Source of the DNA: Nitrospirillum pindoramense
Lineage (GTDB): Bacteria; Pseudomonadota; Alphaproteobacteria; Azospirillales; Azospirillaceae
DNA: 64,000 nucleotides
Assembly: GCF_007827955.1 (NCBI RefSeq)
Contig: NZ_VITR01000003.1
Span: forward strand, 355,881 to 419,880
Direction of reading: 5' to 3'
Positions 7,874-17,296 of this stretch are shown here, one piece after another. The notes under the pieces were generated by a model. The model was given only the letters and a program-made list of their open reading frames with translations, was not told where the DNA came from and made no database searches. Within the stretch, counting starts at the first letter, position 1, and the number at the start of each line of letters is the position of its first letter. A program made the position numbers and the translations under genes.

Positions 7874-8379
7874 TGTGGAAGTCGATTTTGCGAAGGCCTT
7901 GGGTTCAACGCGCCATATTTTTTCTTGGTTTCGCGCTACCTGGTGCTTGCATGTTATGGCTTGGGTTGTCGGCTTTGATTCCCCTGGTCCGTGATATAAG
8001 CAATAATGAGCGATTGATTGAATTACAGCTCATGCACATCAAGGAACTGTCGATATCTGTAACATGCCTCGCGTTTGCAGCACTTGCACTCTGCCCTACC
8101 CCAGATTTTGGGGCGCGTAGACGGGGACAGCCCCGGGTGACGAAGCAGGCAAAGCGCATTGACGCCGCGACGCTATGCATGGGATTGGCGATTCTGGGAA
8201 TTATTTTAACCTTCACCTCGCCTCTCATCACCGCGATCACTGTGGAAGAAATCGTGACCAACCGCGGTTACGTCGCCTGTCCTTCGGTGCCGGGAGAGCG
8301 TCATCCACCCATGCGCTGGACCCGAGGTCCGGCCGATAGCTGTCCTTCGCCGGAGAAGAAGGCCGCGTCGAAGGGCTAA
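7873..8379 (+). CDS. small membrane protein, copy 1 of a tandem pair
   Basis: This 168-residue protein begins MWKSILRRPWVQRAIFFLGF. It has three likely membrane segments (about 13-35, 60-76 and 105-125), then a polar tail with two cysteines in NRGYVACPSVPGERHPPMRW and PADSC. It is about as long as its paralogue at 8531, and the last 45 residues are nearly the same in both. The start overlaps the preceding stop as TGATG, which suggests translational coupling. The tail pattern, GYxxC with a later aromatic and a second Cys, recalls DUF1240-like proteins found beside toxins. That is a weak resemblance, and the function is unknown. Confidence 0.7.
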   Translation: MWKSILRRPWVQRAIFFLGFALPGACMLWLGLSALIPLVRDISNNERLIELQLMHIKELSISVTCLAFAALALCPTPDFGARRRGQPRVTKQAKRIDAATLCMGLAILGIILTFTSPLITAITVEEIVTNRGYVACPSVPGERHPPMRWTRGPADSCPSPEKKAASKG

Positions 8380-8426
8380 TGCAGGGACGCATCGTCACCC
8401 CTCCAGAAAATACGCCTTGAAAGTTG

Positions 8427-8531
8427 ATGAACAGCAATATGGTTCATGATTTGTCTCAGAACGTACAGGATATTGCATCGAATCTCGCTCGAAAAGCTGA
8501 TTGGGTACGATTAGAATTGGCGCACTGGTGA
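8427..8531 (+). CDS. 34-aa protein coupled to membrane protein copy 2
   Basis: This short frame begins MNSNMVHDLSQNVQDI and ends RKADWVRLELAHW. Its TGA shares one base with the ATG of the following gene (TGATG). The whole frame is conserved in the first copy of the module at 7772-7873 at protein level despite many base changes, which argues that it was translated. It may be an independent small protein, a leader for coupling, or the C-terminal remnant of a larger protein such as a toxin. No strong ribosome-binding site is visible. Confidence 0.5.
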   Translation: MNSNMVHDLSQNVQDIASNLARKADWVRLELAHW

Positions 8532-9049
8532 TGTGGAAGCTCTTCCTTCAAAATATCTGGGTCCAACGCGTATTATTTTTCTCGGCGTTCGCGCTTCCTG
8601 GCGCTGGTGCGTTATGGTTTGGATTATCAAAATTAAACGCACTATTCGGTGAAATCGGTAATAATGCGCAGATTGTTGCGATAAATAATTCTGATTATAA
8701 GGCGGTTCCTGTATTTTTATTTTGCTTCTCTTTCTCGGCATTAGCGATAATTCCGAAGCCGCAATTAAATATAAATAGAGGTCGCAAGAAATTATCGAAT
8801 AAAAAGAGTAAGCGTTTTAATGTTCCTGCCATACTTGTAATGGTTTGTATTAGTTTGGCATCGATAGGCTTAATTTTAACGCTTATATCCCCTCTCATTG
8901 CTGCGATTACTGTGGAGGAAATTGTAACTAGTCGCGGTTACGTCGCCTGTCCCGCTGTGCCGGGAGAACGTCATCCACCTATGCGCTGGACCCGAGGTCC
9001 GGTCGATAGCTGCCCCTCGCTGGACAAGAAGGCTGCGTCCAAGAACTGA
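8531..9049 (+). CDS. small membrane protein, copy 2 of a tandem pair
   Basis: This 172-residue paralogue of the protein at 7873 begins MWKLFLQNIWVQRVLFFSAF. It has the same three hydrophobic segments and the same tail, RGYVACPAVPGERHPPMRW. The first two thirds are AT-rich and use codons unlike the surrounding genome. The last 130 bases return to GC-rich sequence nearly identical to copy 1, giving a mosaic look. Horizontal acquisition followed by partial conversion between copies would explain this. The function is unknown; an immunity-type membrane protein is one possibility. Confidence 0.7.
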   Translation: MWKLFLQNIWVQRVLFFSAFALPGAGALWFGLSKLNALFGEIGNNAQIVAINNSDYKAVPVFLFCFSFSALAIIPKPQLNINRGRKKLSNKKSKRFNVPAILVMVCISLASIGLILTLISPLIAAITVEEIVTSRGYVACPAVPGERHPPMRWTRGPVDSCPSLDKKAASKN

Positions 9050-9063
9050 CGCATAAGCGCTTG

Positions 9064-9963
9064 TCAGCCCTCCAGCAGATCCGCCTTGAAGCGTCGGCTG
9101 GCGGTTACGGTCAGGCCGGTGGTCAGCGTGATGTCCAGGTCGCCGGAGGGTCGGCTGTCCATGCGCTGGATGGCCGCGCGGTTCAGTAGGCGGGAGCGGT
9201 GGACGCGCACGAACAGCTGGGGCGGCAACTCGGCCTGGATGTCGGCCAGGGACCGGCGCACCAGATGCACCCGTTCCGCCGTCATGACCTCCACATATTT
9301 GCCGGCGGCGCTGACCTGCAGGATCTCCTGCGGCGCCACGAACACCCGCCGGGTGCCGACCTTCAGTTCCAGGCGCGGCGGCGGCTCCACGGGCGGTGTG
9401 GGTGCCGGGAGGGGCGCCGCCCCCGCCGCCTGCTGTGCCTCCACCAGGGCGACCACCCGCGACAGGCGCACCAATTGGCGCCCCATGGTCAGGATGGCGG
9501 TGGCGACCAGGTAGGTTATGGTGTCTTTGCGCAACTCATAGGGAAATTCGCGGGTCAGCGGCCCCACATGGTAGGTCCAGCCCACGAGGCCATAGAGAAT
9601 GGATCGAAGCCCCATCATGATGGCGACATGCACGGTGCTGTAGCCCAGCATCGTGACGATGTGCAGCCCCAGGGTACGCCAGGGTGCACGGGCCCAAGCG
9701 GACCGATTGACGGCCAGATAGACCAGCGGCAGGGCGGCGAAGCCGCCGATGGCGCTGGAATACTCCCAACTGATTGGTTCCCAGGGGGCGATAGGGCTGG
9801 CGCCGCCGCGCTCGTGCTCCGTGAACACCGAGAAAATGTTCACCGTGGTCGGCAGCAGATAGAAGGCCAGCCAAACCAGCGCCCAGGTTCCCCGCGCCGA
9901 CAGCCGCCACCCGGGTAGCATCACCGCTTGCGCCGCTGGTCCCACCGTTGGTGCCGTGGACAT
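9064..9963 (-). CDS. membrane-anchored LytTR transcriptional regulator, copy 1
   Basis: This 299-residue protein has an N-terminal membrane region of about four segments (residues 25-160), including WALVWLAFYLLPTTVNIF and GYSTVHVAIMMGLRSILYG. A proline-rich linker follows, then a LytTR DNA-binding domain at about 195-299 with RRVFVAPQEILQVSAAGKYV and FVRVHRSRLLNRAAI. LytTR proteins bind direct-repeat promoter sites through beta strands. With no receiver domain, it probably senses through its membrane part. It is divergent from an acyltransferase gene and is a paralogue of the protein at 12547-13458. Confidence 0.9.
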   Translation of the reverse strand: MSTAPTVGPAAQAVMLPGWRLSARGTWALVWLAFYLLPTTVNIFSVFTEHERGGASPIAPWEPISWEYSSAIGGFAALPLVYLAVNRSAWARAPWRTLGLHIVTMLGYSTVHVAIMMGLRSILYGLVGWTYHVGPLTREFPYELRKDTITYLVATAILTMGRQLVRLSRVVALVEAQQAAGAAPLPAPTPPVEPPPRLELKVGTRRVFVAPQEILQVSAAGKYVEVMTAERVHLVRRSLADIQAELPPQLFVRVHRSRLLNRAAIQRMDSRPSGDLDITLTTGLTVTASRRFKADLLEG

Positions 9964-10096
9964 CGCCGTTCAATCCCCATCCGCGCCTTTTGTCCCGCCG
10001 CCGGTGCCCACCGGCCTTGGGGCGGGCTGCCGGGTGAATGCAGCGTAGCGCCAACGCTGGTCGCACGGCCAGCTTGATCATGAGGATGCGCCGCCG

Positions 10097-11320
10097 ATGT
10101 CCGTTTCCGCCCCTGCCTCCCCCTCGACGCGCCAGTATGACCTGGACTGGATCCGGGTCATCGCCTTCTTCCTGCTGATCCTCTATCACGTGGGCATGTT
10201 CTACGTGCCCTGGGACTGGCATGTGAAAACCCCCCATCCGGTGCCCGCGCTGGAACCCATCATGATGCTGACCAGCCCGTGGCGGCTGACCCTGTTGTTC
10301 CTGGTTTCAGGCGCCGCCACCCGCTTCCTGGCGGGCAAAATGGCTATCGCCGGCACGGTGGATGTGCGCGCGCTAACCCGGGCCCGGGTGGCGCGGCTGC
10401 TGCCGCCGCTGCTGCTGGCCATCTTCGTGATCGTCCCGCCGCAGAGCTTTTTCGAGATCGTGGAGAAGGTGCCGGACCAGGCCCTGCCCTACGCCGACTT
10501 TTACCTGAGGTACGTCACCGGCAGCGGCCACTGGTGCCGCGGAACCGACTGCCTGATGACGCCCACCTACAACCACATGTGGTTCGTGGCCTATCTGCTG
10601 GCCTACACTCTCGTGCTGTGCGGCCTGCTGGCCGTGGCGGGGCCGGCGCTGAAACGGCTGGAGCGCGGCGTCGCATGGGCCTTGGGCGGTTGGCGCCTGC
10701 TGGTGCTGCCCATCCTGTTCCTGGGAGTGATCCGCTTTGCCCTGTTGAGCCGGTTCCCCATGACGCATTGGATCGTCAACGACTGGTATGACCATGCCCT
10801 GTCGTTCAGCGCCTTCCTGTTCGGCTTCCTCACGGCCCCCGTCGAAAGCCTACGCCAGGGGTTCATGCGCCTGCGCTGGACCGCGTTGGCGGTGGCGCTG
10901 GCGGCTTATGCCGCCTTCGCGACCTATGCTTGGATCTACCGCGCCGACGATGCCGTCCCGCCGGAGGCGTTGCGCGCCGTCATGCGCTTTGTCTATGCCG
11001 CCGACCAGTGGGCGGCCATCGCTGCCGCGCTGGGCTTCGGCGCCCGCCACCTCACTCGGGACAGCGCCGCCCTGCGCTATCTGGTTCCGGCGGTCTTCCC
11101 CTTCTATCTGGTGCACCAGACGGTGACCGTCGTCCTGGGCCATTACCTGGCCAAGGCCGCCCTGCCCCAGGGAATTGAGGCGCCGCTGCTGATCCTGGGC
11201 ACCTTCGCCGCCTGCTTCGCCGTCTATGAGGCGGTGCGGCGCGTGAACCCGTTGCGGCCCTGGTTCGGGCTGAAACCCCGACCGGCCGGGCAATTGGCGG
11301 AAAGGCCCCAACTGGCCTGA
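10097..11320 (+). CDS. acyltransferase family 3 membrane protein, copy 1
   Basis: This 407-residue polytopic protein has about ten hydrophobic segments. It starts with the family signature DLDWIRVIAFFLLILYHVGM, whose His is the likely catalytic residue. It also has LLFLVSGAATRF and ends with FPFYLVHQTVTVVLGHYLAK. Acyltransferase-3 proteins move acyl groups across the inner membrane onto glycans, periplasmic glucans or lipids; MdoC is one branch. It is divergent from the LytTR gene across 133 bp, which suggests direct regulation. Its close paralogue lies at 13608-14840. Confidence 0.88.
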   Translation: MSVSAPASPSTRQYDLDWIRVIAFFLLILYHVGMFYVPWDWHVKTPHPVPALEPIMMLTSPWRLTLLFLVSGAATRFLAGKMAIAGTVDVRALTRARVARLLPPLLLAIFVIVPPQSFFEIVEKVPDQALPYADFYLRYVTGSGHWCRGTDCLMTPTYNHMWFVAYLLAYTLVLCGLLAVAGPALKRLERGVAWALGGWRLLVLPILFLGVIRFALLSRFPMTHWIVNDWYDHALSFSAFLFGFLTAPVESLRQGFMRLRWTALAVALAAYAAFATYAWIYRADDAVPPEALRAVMRFVYAADQWAAIAAALGFGARHLTRDSAALRYLVPAVFPFYLVHQTVTVVLGHYLAKAALPQGIEAPLLILGTFAACFAVYEAVRRVNPLRPWFGLKPRPAGQLAERPQLA

Positions 11321-11339
11321 TCGCCTGACGGTGCGGGTG

Positions 11340-12299
11340 TCAGGCAGTCAGGTTGGCGCGCGGCAGGCTGATGCCCAGGGCCAGGCCGCCGTCCTGCCAG
11401 TCGAAGTTCAGACGCCCGCCCAACTGCCCCGCCAGCAGTAACTGGCAGACTGTGAGGCCGAAGCCTTTGCGCAGGGGCGGGCGGACATCGTGCAGGCCCC
11501 ATTCGCGCCAGCTGAGGGACAGGGCCTCGTCATCGCTGTGCCAGGACAGGTCGATGTGGCCGTCCGGGTGGTTCAGGGCGCCGAAGCGGGCGGCGTTGCC
11601 GGCCAGTTCGTACAACGCCAAGCCCATGGCCTGTGACGCCTGGGGCCCCAGCACCATTTGGGGGCCGCTGCAGGTGACGCGTGAACCGCCCGGATCGAAA
11701 GGATCGAACGAGATGTGGGTCAGGCTGTCCAGGTCGGTGCCCACCCACTGCCGGCTGGCCACCTGGCTGTGGATGGCGGCCAGCGCGGAGATGCGTCCCT
11801 CCACCAGGGCCACGAAATCATCGACCGTGTCGGCCCGCGTCAGGCGCAGGATGGACTGGACCACCGCCAGCGCGTTCTTGGCGCGGTGGTCGACCTCCTG
11901 CATCAGGAAGGAGATCTGCCGTTCGGAACGGCGGTGCTGGGAAATGTCGCGGGCGATCTTGGACGCGCCGATCAGGTTGCCCTCGCCGTCATGCAGGGGC
12001 GACACGCTTAGCGAGATCTCCAGCGTGTGGCCATCCTTGTGGCGGCGCAGGGTCTCGAAATGACTGATCCGCTCCCCCTGCTTCAGCCGGGCGAGGATGC
12101 TGGGCATTTCCGCCTCGCGTCCGGGCGGCGCCAGAACGGTGACGCTGCGGCCGATCATCTCTTCGGCGGTGTAGCCGAACATCCGCTCCGCCGCCGCGTT
12201 CCAACTGGTGACGATGCCATCCAGCGTCTTACTGATGATGGCGTCGTCCGACGAGTCGACGATCGCGGCCAGAATGGCGTGCGAAGACAAGGCGTCCAT
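11340..12299 (-). CDS. PAS-domain HWE histidine kinase
   Basis: This protein of about 319 residues has one PAS domain (residues 5-125: IVDSSDDAIISKTLDGIVTS and MFGYTAEEMIG) and an HWE/HisKA_2 kinase core. The phospho-acceptor is His138 in EVDHRAKNALAVVQSIL. The ATP-binding domain has ALYELAGNAARFGAL. No membrane segment is seen, so it is cytoplasmic. HWE kinases in Alphaproteobacteria often feed the PhyR-NepR-EcfG stress pathway, but that link is only an inference here. The start at 12299 puts GGAGG 12 bases upstream; a start at 12335 is possible. It lies between the two LytTR/acyltransferase pairs. Confidence 0.88.
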   Translation of the reverse strand: MDALSSHAILAAIVDSSDDAIISKTLDGIVTSWNAAAERMFGYTAEEMIGRSVTVLAPPGREAEMPSILARLKQGERISHFETLRRHKDGHTLEISLSVSPLHDGEGNLIGASKIARDISQHRRSERQISFLMQEVDHRAKNALAVVQSILRLTRADTVDDFVALVEGRISALAAIHSQVASRQWVGTDLDSLTHISFDPFDPGGSRVTCSGPQMVLGPQASQAMGLALYELAGNAARFGALNHPDGHIDLSWHSDDEALSLSWREWGLHDVRPPLRKGFGLTVCQLLLAGQLGGRLNFDWQDGGLALGISLPRANLTA

Positions 12300-12546
12300 C
12301 GGTCGGCAGGGCCTCCAAGCCAACACAAAAAACAAGAGTTAGCGCCAACCAATGCCGGTTGGGCCGGACTTGGGGCACCCGTCTCCGCGGGCACTTCATC
12401 TCAAGGTGTGAAACCTTGTAGAACAGCGCACCCCATCGACCATCGCAGTCTGGCCCAATGCACGGTCCCACTTCAAACGGACCTTAGACCTATACCTCCG
12501 GCGATTCACGGCCCATGGCCGATAATCGCTTGGGCATACATCTATT

Positions 12547-13458
12547 CTAGAAAAGTTCTGATTTGTAACGCCGGCTGGCGGGAATGACGGCCCCGTTGCG
12601 CAGTGTGAGGTCCATGTCGCCGGAGGGGCGGCTGTCGATGCGCAGGATGGCGCCGCGGTTCACCACATGGGAACGGTGGACCCGCACGAACTCCGGAACG
12701 GGCAGGTCCGCCTGGAAATCCGCCAGGGTGCGACGGACCAGGTGGACGGCTTCGGCGGTCACGACCTCGATGTAATTGCCGGCGGATCGGACCAGCAGGA
12801 TTTCCGCCGGTGCCAGGTAGACACGCCGTGACCCGACCTTCAGTTCCACCCGCGCCGGCTCCGCGCCAGGAGGGCGTCCAGGCTCCGCCGCGTGGGTTGG
12901 CGGTGCGCCCGTCGCGGGGGAAGCAACGGCGTTTGCCGCCGCCTCAAGCAGGGCCAGGGAGCGCGACAGGCGGATCAGGTGGCGGACACCGACCACGACC
13001 AGCACGATCAGCAAATAGGTCAGCAGAACCCGGCGAATCTCATAGGGCAGGTCATCCCGCAGATCGTCCAGGCCGTACCCCTGGCCCAGGGCGCCATAGG
13101 CGGCCATGCGCATCACGGTCACGGCGGCCAGGTGCAGGATGCCGAAGGCCAGCGCCGTCGCCAGGAACTGGGCCACCCAGCGTACGGGCGCCTCCGTCCA
13201 GGTGGGGGCATGGTTGATGGACCAGCGGACCAGGGGCAGCACCAGCAGCAACGCGATGCCGCTGGAGTACTCGCGCAGGAAGGGCTCCCACCCCGGGATG
13301 TCCTGGTTGGTACGTTCGTATTCCGTGAGCAATGTGAAGGCGTTGATGGTCGTGGGAAGAAAGGCGAAACCCAGCCACACCAGCGCCCAGGCCTTCAGAT
13401 TCGGCGTACTCCAGAAGGCCAGGAAACGATCCACCGCCCGTCTCATATTTTCAACCAT
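12547..13458 (-). CDS. membrane-anchored LytTR transcriptional regulator, copy 2
   Basis: This 303-residue paralogue of the regulator at 9064-9963 has the same architecture. The membrane region spans residues 20-160 (WALVWLGFAFLPTTINAFTL and LLTYLLIVLVVVGVRHLI). An Ala/Pro linker follows, then a LytTR domain with RRVYLAPAEILLVRSAGNYI and FVRVHRSHVVNRGAILRID. It is divergent from the second acyltransferase gene. The N-terminal domains of the two copies are less alike than the LytTR domains, which suggests different signals but similar DNA targets. No receiver domain is present. Confidence 0.9.
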   Translation of the reverse strand: MVENMRRAVDRFLAFWSTPNLKAWALVWLGFAFLPTTINAFTLLTEYERTNQDIPGWEPFLREYSSGIALLLVLPLVRWSINHAPTWTEAPVRWVAQFLATALAFGILHLAAVTVMRMAAYGALGQGYGLDDLRDDLPYEIRRVLLTYLLIVLVVVGVRHLIRLSRSLALLEAAANAVASPATGAPPTHAAEPGRPPGAEPARVELKVGSRRVYLAPAEILLVRSAGNYIEVVTAEAVHLVRRTLADFQADLPVPEFVRVHRSHVVNRGAILRIDSRPSGDMDLTLRNGAVIPASRRYKSELF

Positions 13459-13607
13459 TCACCGTTTCCGCGCCACCATCCGTCCCCGCCAGCCCCTTAA
13501 AACCAGCCGTTCGCGTCAGGGAAATGGCCTGCCCTTTCTCCAAAGATCAGCGTAGGGCAGCGGTACACGCGACCGCCACACGTCTTACGACCAGGGGCCG
13601 AAAGAAC

Positions 13608-14840
13608 ATGATGCCTTCCCGTGCGACGCCAACCGTCACCCGCCGTCCGGACCTGGACTGGATCCGGGTACTGGCGTTCTTCACGCTGATCGTGTTCCAC
13701 GTCGGCATGTTCTACGGGCCTTGGGAATGGCATGTGAAAAGCCCGCGCGAGGTTCCGGGCATGGCATCGGTGCTGATGGCCACCAGTCCTTGGCGCCTCA
13801 CCCTGCTCTTCCTGGTCTCCGGCGCTGCCACCCGCTTCATGGCCGACAAGATGACGGTGGCCGCCCTGACCAAGGCGAGGGTGGCCCGTCTGGTCCCTCC
13901 CCTGGTGTTCGCCGTCCTGGTCCTGGTGCCGCCACAGACCTATTACCAGGTGATCGAACAGGCGGTGACGCCGGTGGAAACCTACTATCCCGCCTTCTAC
14001 CTCAAGTACCTCAGCGGTACCGGCCACTGGTGCCGGGTCAATGACTGCCTAACGACGCCGACCTACAACCACATGTGGTTCGTCTCTTACCTGCTGGCCT
14101 ACAGCCTGGCGCTCTCGGTCTTGCTGGCCATGGCGGGACAGCGCCTGCGCGCGGTGGGGGATATCCTGGAGGCCCGGTTGACCGGCTGGCGGCTGGTGGT
14201 CCTACCGTTCCTGGCGCTGTGCGCGCTGGACATGTTGCAACTACGCTTTCCCATCACCCATTGGCTGCTGCACGACTGGTACAACCACATCCTGTCATTC
14301 ACGGCCTTCCTGTTCGGTTTCCTCATCGCCAAATCCCTTCCCCTGCGGGATGGGTTCGTTCGGTGGCGCTGGTGGGGCCTGGCCCTGGCCCTTCCCGCCT
14401 ATGCCGCCGTCGCCTATTACACCTGGGCCTATCCTTTCGGCGCGCCGCCGGCCCCCTGGGGCATCCGCGTGCCCATGCGTGTCGTGTACGCCGCGCAGCA
14501 ATGGGGGGCCATCGTCGCCGCGCTGGGCTTCGGCGCCCGCCACCTGAACCGGGACAGTCCTGTGCTGCGGTATCTGGTCCAGGCGGTATTCCCCTTCTAC
14601 CTGGTCCATCAGACCATCACCGTGGTGGCGGGCCACAACCTGGCGCTCCTGGGCCTGAACCAGGGCTTGGAAGCCACGCTTCTGGTGGTCATCACCTTCG
14701 CGGGCTGCTTCGCCACGTATGAGATCGTCCGGCGCATCAACGTCCTGCGTCCCTGGTTCGGCCTCAAGCGGTGGACGCCGCGCCCTGAAACCGCCGTGCA
14801 ACCGCAAGAGCGGGCGCAGACGCAGGCGGCCGGCGCCTGA
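13608..14840 (+). CDS. acyltransferase family 3 membrane protein, copy 2
   Basis: This protein of about 410 residues resembles the protein at 10097-11320 along its whole length. It shares DLDWIRVLAFFTLIVFHVGM, WRLTLLFLVSGAATRF, the C-x4-C segment in GHWCRVNDCLTTPTYNHMW, and FPFYLVHQTITVVAGH. The shared cysteine pair is unusual and sits in a loop that may face the periplasm. The frame is open back to 13524; ATG 13608 or 13611 lies closer to the conserved start. Its role is probably acylation of an envelope glycan or lipid. Confidence 0.88.
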   Translation: MMPSRATPTVTRRPDLDWIRVLAFFTLIVFHVGMFYGPWEWHVKSPREVPGMASVLMATSPWRLTLLFLVSGAATRFMADKMTVAALTKARVARLVPPLVFAVLVLVPPQTYYQVIEQAVTPVETYYPAFYLKYLSGTGHWCRVNDCLTTPTYNHMWFVSYLLAYSLALSVLLAMAGQRLRAVGDILEARLTGWRLVVLPFLALCALDMLQLRFPITHWLLHDWYNHILSFTAFLFGFLIAKSLPLRDGFVRWRWWGLALALPAYAAVAYYTWAYPFGAPPAPWGIRVPMRVVYAAQQWGAIVAALGFGARHLNRDSPVLRYLVQAVFPFYLVHQTITVVAGHNLALLGLNQGLEATLLVVITFAGCFATYEIVRRINVLRPWFGLKRWTPRPETAVQPQERAQTQAAGA

Positions 14841-14873
14841 GCGGCGGCTGAGTACGTCTTTGGATATCCTATC

Positions 14874-14904
14874 CCGAAGATGCATTGCATTTTCGGTAAT
14901 TTTA
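14874..14904 (+). terminator. rho-independent terminator after acyltransferase copy 2
   Basis: An imperfect hairpin from CCGAAGATGCA to TGCATTTTCGG is followed by TAATTTTA. It lies 34 bases after the acyltransferase stop. Confidence 0.6.
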
Positions 14905-15041
14905 GGAGTGTGTCACAAAGTATAAATCCAAATTTAACATGGCTGTGATTATCCGGCGACCGCCGCGGTTTGTAAGGTGGCATGGCTCCGGGTGGCCCGT
15001 CCCCTGGGGTTCCCTTGCCTCTGTCAGGATGGCCGCCCCCC

Positions 15042-16937
15042 ATGCGCCAGACGTCCCCCGCCCGCCTCGCCGCCGTCACTGCCCGCCTGCCCGCCCTCAA
15101 GACCGCCGTTGCGGCCCGTCTGGCGCCGCTGTTCAAGGGCCCCGCCGGGGCCGGCGTCGCGCGTGTGGCCAGCCGCCTGGGGCGCCTATTGGCGCGCCTG
15201 GTGCCGCATCCCACGCGCTTGCGCTCCAAATTCATGGCCGTGGGCGGCACGCTGCTGTTCCTGGTTCTGCTGCAAAGCGCCATCGGCATCGGCATCGCCC
15301 GGCAGTCGCGCGCCATCCTGGAGGGAACGACGGCGCAGACGGACGGGGCCATGGCAGACCTGGGCCTGGCCGCCACCCTGAAGAACATGCAGGTGCAGGT
15401 GCTGCTGACGCAGACGCTGATGGGCACCCTGTCGGTGGCCGAGCCGGCGGAACTGAACAACTCCCTGCGGGCCATCGCCAGCACCTACGCCGCCGGCCTG
15501 GAAGAGGTGCGCCGCGTCGCCGCGCGGGAGCGCGCGAACGGCACCGCTGAGAACAACCCGCTGGGCGACGTGGCCACCAAGGTGCAGATGGCCAAGACGC
15601 AGTTCGACGCCCTGCAGGAAACCGCCATGGCCTTGAAGCCACTGGCGGGCAAGAGCTCCGCCCCGGCGGATCAGTTGCTGAAGCTGTCCGCCCAGGTGGA
15701 TGGCCTGAACGACCATCTGGACCGCATGGCGGAGGCCATGAAGCTGGTGGCCAAGGGCGATCAGGCCCAGGTGCGCGCTGGCAACCAGGCGGCGCTGGGG
15801 GTGATCGATGACCTGAACCACGGCATCCAGGCCAGCACGGCGCTGGGCCTGGTCCTGTGCGGGGTGGCGGTCCTGTTCCTGATGCGGGGCGTGCTGTCGC
15901 CGCTGCTGGCCGTGGCCGGTGCCACCCGCGAGCTGGCGGGCGGGCGGCTGGACGTGGTCCTGCCCACCGCCCGCAAGGACGAGATCGGTGAGATGGTGGA
16001 CAGCCTGTCCGTCTTCCGTGACAACGCCCGCGCGGTGGAGCGCCTTAACGTGGAACGTGACCAGGAACGGGCGCGGGCCGAGGAAATGCGCCGCCGCGCC
16101 CTGGAAGACACCGCCCAGTCCTTCGAGACCAAGGCGGGCCGCATCCTGGGCTCGGTCACCGACGCCGCCCATGGCCTGGTGGAAACGGCCCGCGCCGTGT
16201 CGCGGACCGCCGCCGGCGCCTCCACCGCCGCCACCGCCGCGGAGAGCGCGGCCCAGTCCGCCAACGGCACCATCCAGGGCGCCGTCAGTGCCGCGGAACA
16301 ATTGCGTGCCACGACGGCCGATGTGCTGGAAAGCGTGGGCGAGGCCGCGAAGCTGGCCCGCACCACCGCCGACAGCACCAAGGGCACCAGCGAACTGATC
16401 GAGCGCCTGACCGTGGCCTCCCGCCGCATCACCGACGTGGTCGCTTTGATCCAGACCATCGCCGGGCAGACGAACCTGCTGGCGCTGAACGCCACGATCG
16501 AGGCGGCGCGCGCCGGCGAGGCCGGCCGCGGCTTTGCCGTGGTCGCCAGCGAGGTGAAGGGCTTGGCCGGCCAGACCGCTCAGGCCACCCAGGACATTCA
16601 GCAGGAAATCGCCGCCATGCAGGCCGCCATCGCCCAGGCGGTGGAGGCATTCCGGGACATCGTGGCGGCGGTGATGCGGATCGACCAGGTGAATGACGGG
16701 ATCGCCCGCACCATCACCGAGCAGGCGCGCGCCACCCAGGCCATCGCCGCCACCATGACCGACGCCGCCCAGGGCGTCACCCGCGTCGGCGGCGATATCG
16801 GCACCGTGGCCCGTGCCGCCAATGACACGGGCCTGGCGACCAGCCAGGTGTTCACCGCCAGCAGCGACTTGTCCGTGCAGGCCAAGGAACTGCAGCGCGC
16901 CGTGGCCGATTTCCTCTCCGCCATCGTCGCCGCCTGA
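15042..16937 (+). CDS. methyl-accepting chemotaxis protein
   Basis: This protein of about 631 residues has a first membrane segment at about 63-86 ([20 protein letters not shown]) and a periplasmic, mostly helical sensor region of about 190 residues. The second membrane segment ([20 protein letters not shown]) is followed by a HAMP domain. The signalling domain has the tip [20 protein letters not shown] followed by [14 protein letters not shown], which docks CheA and CheW. The first 60 residues before the membrane are Ala/Arg/Pro-rich and unusual. The ATG at 15042 was preferred; an upstream frame is open to 14982. The ligand is unknown. Confidence 0.9.
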   Translation: MRQTSPARLAAVTARLPALKTAVAARLAPLFKGPAGAGVARVASRLGRLLARLVPHPTRLRSKFMAVGGTLLFLVLLQSAIGIGIARQSRAILEGTTAQTDGAMADLGLAATLKNMQVQVLLTQTLMGTLSVAEPAELNNSLRAIASTYAAGLEEVRRVAARERANGTAENNPLGDVATKVQMAKTQFDALQETAMALKPLAGKSSAPADQLLKLSAQVDGLNDHLDRMAEAMKLVAKGDQAQVRAGNQAALGVIDDLNHGIQASTALGLVLCGVAVLFLMRGVLSPLLAVAGATRELAGGRLDVVLPTARKDEIGEMVDSLSVFRDNARAVERLNVERDQERARAEEMRRRALEDTAQSFETKAGRILGSVTDAAHGLVETARAVSRTAAGASTAATAAESAAQSANGTIQGAVSAAEQLRATTADVLESVGEAAKLARTTADSTKGTSELIERLTVASRRITDVVALIQTIAGQTNLLALNATIEAARAGEAGRGFAVVASEVKGLAGQTAQATQDIQQEIAAMQAAIAQAVEAFRDIVAAVMRIDQVNDGIARTITEQARATQAIAATMTDAAQGVTRVGGDIGTVARAANDTGLATSQVFTASSDLSVQAKELQRAVADFLSAIVAA

Positions 16938-17015
16938 TGAGGACTGCTTGACCGGTGCGCTTGTCCGGGCGGCCGTCTTGGGTCGCCTGGACGGACGTCA
17001 ATGAGGCGAGTCGCG

Positions 17016-17052
17016 ACGGGGCGGGCCGAGGGCACCGCCCCGTTGTTCTTTT
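17016..17052 (+). terminator. rho-independent terminator of chemoreceptor gene
   Basis: A 9-bp stem, ACGGGGCGG (17016-17024) with CCGCCCCGT (17035-17043), is followed by TGTTCTTTT. Confidence 0.8.
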
Positions 17053-17296
17053 GGGGGGCAGCGTTCTTTAGGGCCCGACGTTCCTTTTTAGGCATGGCGC
17101 CGCGTCGGTAAGGCGGACCTGCGCCCTTAAGCCGCGTGTCCGTGACGCTATGATGCACCTTTATGGTGGCCCGGGCGTAAATAAGCCCGCAGCCAGCGCA
17201 CAAGGGGATACCACTGCAGGACAGGGGTGTCGTCGGGGCTTCTATCCCCTACTTTGTAGTCTACCAGGGATAAAGGAATTCCCTTATTTACCGTAT

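Noticed and set aside
7743-7994. An 83-aa plus-strand frame with TTG start
   Set aside because: It overlaps the leader frame and the membrane protein start in another phase. The conserved frame in the second copy is the ADWVRxELAHW one.
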